A stretch of DNA of 64,000 nt from assembly GCF_035582795.1 (NCBI RefSeq), contig NC_134370.1:35761501-35825500 (forward strand). The letters are read 5' to 3'. This document shows positions 62,779 to 64,000 of the stretch, piece by piece. Source of the DNA: Mycteria americana. Its lineage: Eukaryota > Chordata > Aves > Ciconiiformes > Ciconiidae. A model generated the notes under the pieces. It saw only the letters and a list, made by a program, of their open reading frames with translations, was not told the DNA's origin and searched no databases. Positions within the stretch are counted from its first letter, which is position 1, and every line of letters starts with the position of its first letter. The position numbers were made by a program, and so were the translations under genes.

Positions 62779-64000
62779 GTAAGAAAAACTTATTTCCTAG
62801 TTTTCTGCATATATTTGTAGATAGCCTAGAAAAATATTAACATTTTTCTCAGTAAGATACTTCACTGTTTTTTCTAAACAGTGTTGATTCTTTGGGGATT
62901 TACTCCGCTGCAGGGGTTTCTGCAGTTGATACAGAAATAGGACTCTGATTTTCTACCTCTTATCTTTTTTAGTTTTGTTCATCTTTTGAATTACTCAAGA
63001 GATGAGCTTTTCAATGATTAATGTTATTAAAAAGAGTTTGGTCTTTATGGAGAAAATGTGAGTAGCCTAGTTATTTAAGTATCTATAGCTTATATAGATC
63101 TCATGTATTTTATTCAGAATGACTTGGTTTTGTACTGCCTACCAGCTGCAGTTGAAAGCCATTTTCGGAATTGTTCATTTTTACTTAAACTTTTCAAAGA
63201 CAACTTTGAAGTGAGAGCTGTTCAGTTTTCATTAAGGCACGAATGATCAATGTCCGTGTATTTTCATACTTTTCAGTGTATTTGGAGGCCGTCCTTTATG
63301 TGAGTACTTATTTCCAAAGGCCAAACAGTCTGGCAACCCAGAGCTACTCAGGGCTTCCTGTAACCCTCAGTTTGAGTGTCTTTGTAATGATACTTTGGTC
63401 TCACTGAGGTCAGTGGCAAAAATCCCATTTTCTTCAGTCAGGTGAGGATGTCACCTTTTGGGTTTTTGGGGCAGTAAAAAGCTGTCAGCTTGGTCAAGCT
63501 AAAAAGCAAAACAACCAGCCAACCTTCACCTCAAGCCCAAGAAGCCTGAGTCAAGGACATGCACAAACTGCACAAGTCCTACACTTTTTTTTTTTTCATT
63601 TTAATTTGTGAAACTAATTGTAAATTTCAAGCTTTTGGTTTCCTGAAGTAAGGATATATGTAGTTTTAGGTACTTAATGCAAAACAGAACGTGACAAGCC
63701 AGCTGCTCTGTTTTCATTCAGTTTTAGTGAGCAGTATCCTTAAAGTATAGCTTTTTTTGTTGCAAAAATACTTAGAAGATTTTAAAAACAAGTATTATAT
63801 GTTTGTTACAGATAAACTATAGTTCTACTAGTGTGGGGTAGCAGTTAGAAATAGCTGTGAGAGTTCATGAAGTAACAAGCATGTGTAATATTTCTACATG
63901 CCTGCAGACTGTTACTAAGAATATCTTTATTTGTGGTCCTTTGCAAATAATTATGAAATATTTAAGTACGGCAGATGTGGAGATGAGCTGGTGATTTTCT
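62779..64000 (+). other. SLC22A15-like intron 7 (runs off the window)
   Basis: No exon matching the expected next SLC22 segment (WFGRK-type loop and TM9) was found up to 64000, so the remaining exons lie outside. Confidence 0.7.

Noticed and set aside
63277-63299. Possible small exon with TTTTCAG acceptor and GTGAGT donor
   Set aside because: In the required phase it gives no match to the SLC22 segment after TM8, and 23 bases would shift the frame. The FGGR-like reading is in another frame and runs to a stop.
1-64000. tRNA, CRISPR or prokaryotic-type operon features
   Set aside because: No A/B-box pairs fitting a tRNA, no regularly spaced repeats and no gene clusters were seen; all coding sequence is in spliced vertebrate exons.

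Overview
The window looks like nuclear DNA from a bird. Two fragments of the CR1 LINE family are recognisable, including the typical CR1 3' end with its imperfect ATTCTATG-type repeats. Introns are short (REEP3 spans about 37 kb of coding territory, against roughly 100 kb in human from memory), promoters sit in CpG islands, and protein-coding exons with GT-AG (and two GC-AG) introns are widely spaced. No bacterial, viral or plasmid feature was seen. Nearly all open reading frames in the window are chance frames in introns or GC-rich islands; the real coding sequence is 15 short exons, all on the + strand.

Layout: 1-6000 is gene-free upstream sequence. A CpG island at about 6030-7020 carries the promoter and first coding exon of REEP3, an ER-shaping protein of the REEP/TB2-DP1-HVA22 family. 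Eight coding exons (6584-6615, 25985-26057, 30328-30404, 30929-31049, 32353-32466, 39816-39963, 42532-42683, 43468-43524) join in frame to a complete 257-residue protein, closely similar along its length to human REEP3 (255 aa from memory). The 3' UTR probably runs about 4 kb to a polyadenylation signal at 47466.

After about 2.5 kb of intergenic DNA, a second CpG island at about 49970-50960 starts a second + strand gene. Its first seven coding exons (50219-50308, 52301-52447, 56275-56407, 57077-57241, 58882-59011, 60756-60977, 62638-62778) encode the first 342 residues of an SLC22-family (major facilitator superfamily) transporter most like SLC22A15. The gene runs off the right edge, so the last transmembrane helices are missing from the window. 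Because SLC22A15 itself lies elsewhere in human (chromosome 1) and no SLC22 gene is known to me beside human REEP3, this is best read as an SLC22A15-like paralogue.

The two genes have no evident functional link; they are neighbours in the same orientation. The most notable sequence-level observations are two non-canonical GC-AG introns with the same GAG|GCAAGTA donor (one in each gene), an unusually short cysteine-free first extracellular loop in the transporter, a (GGGGCC)5 tract just inside REEP3 intron 1, a 14-bp perfect hairpin beside a CR1 fragment, and a pair of about 62-bp direct repeats between the genes. I found no convincing undescribed multi-gene system.
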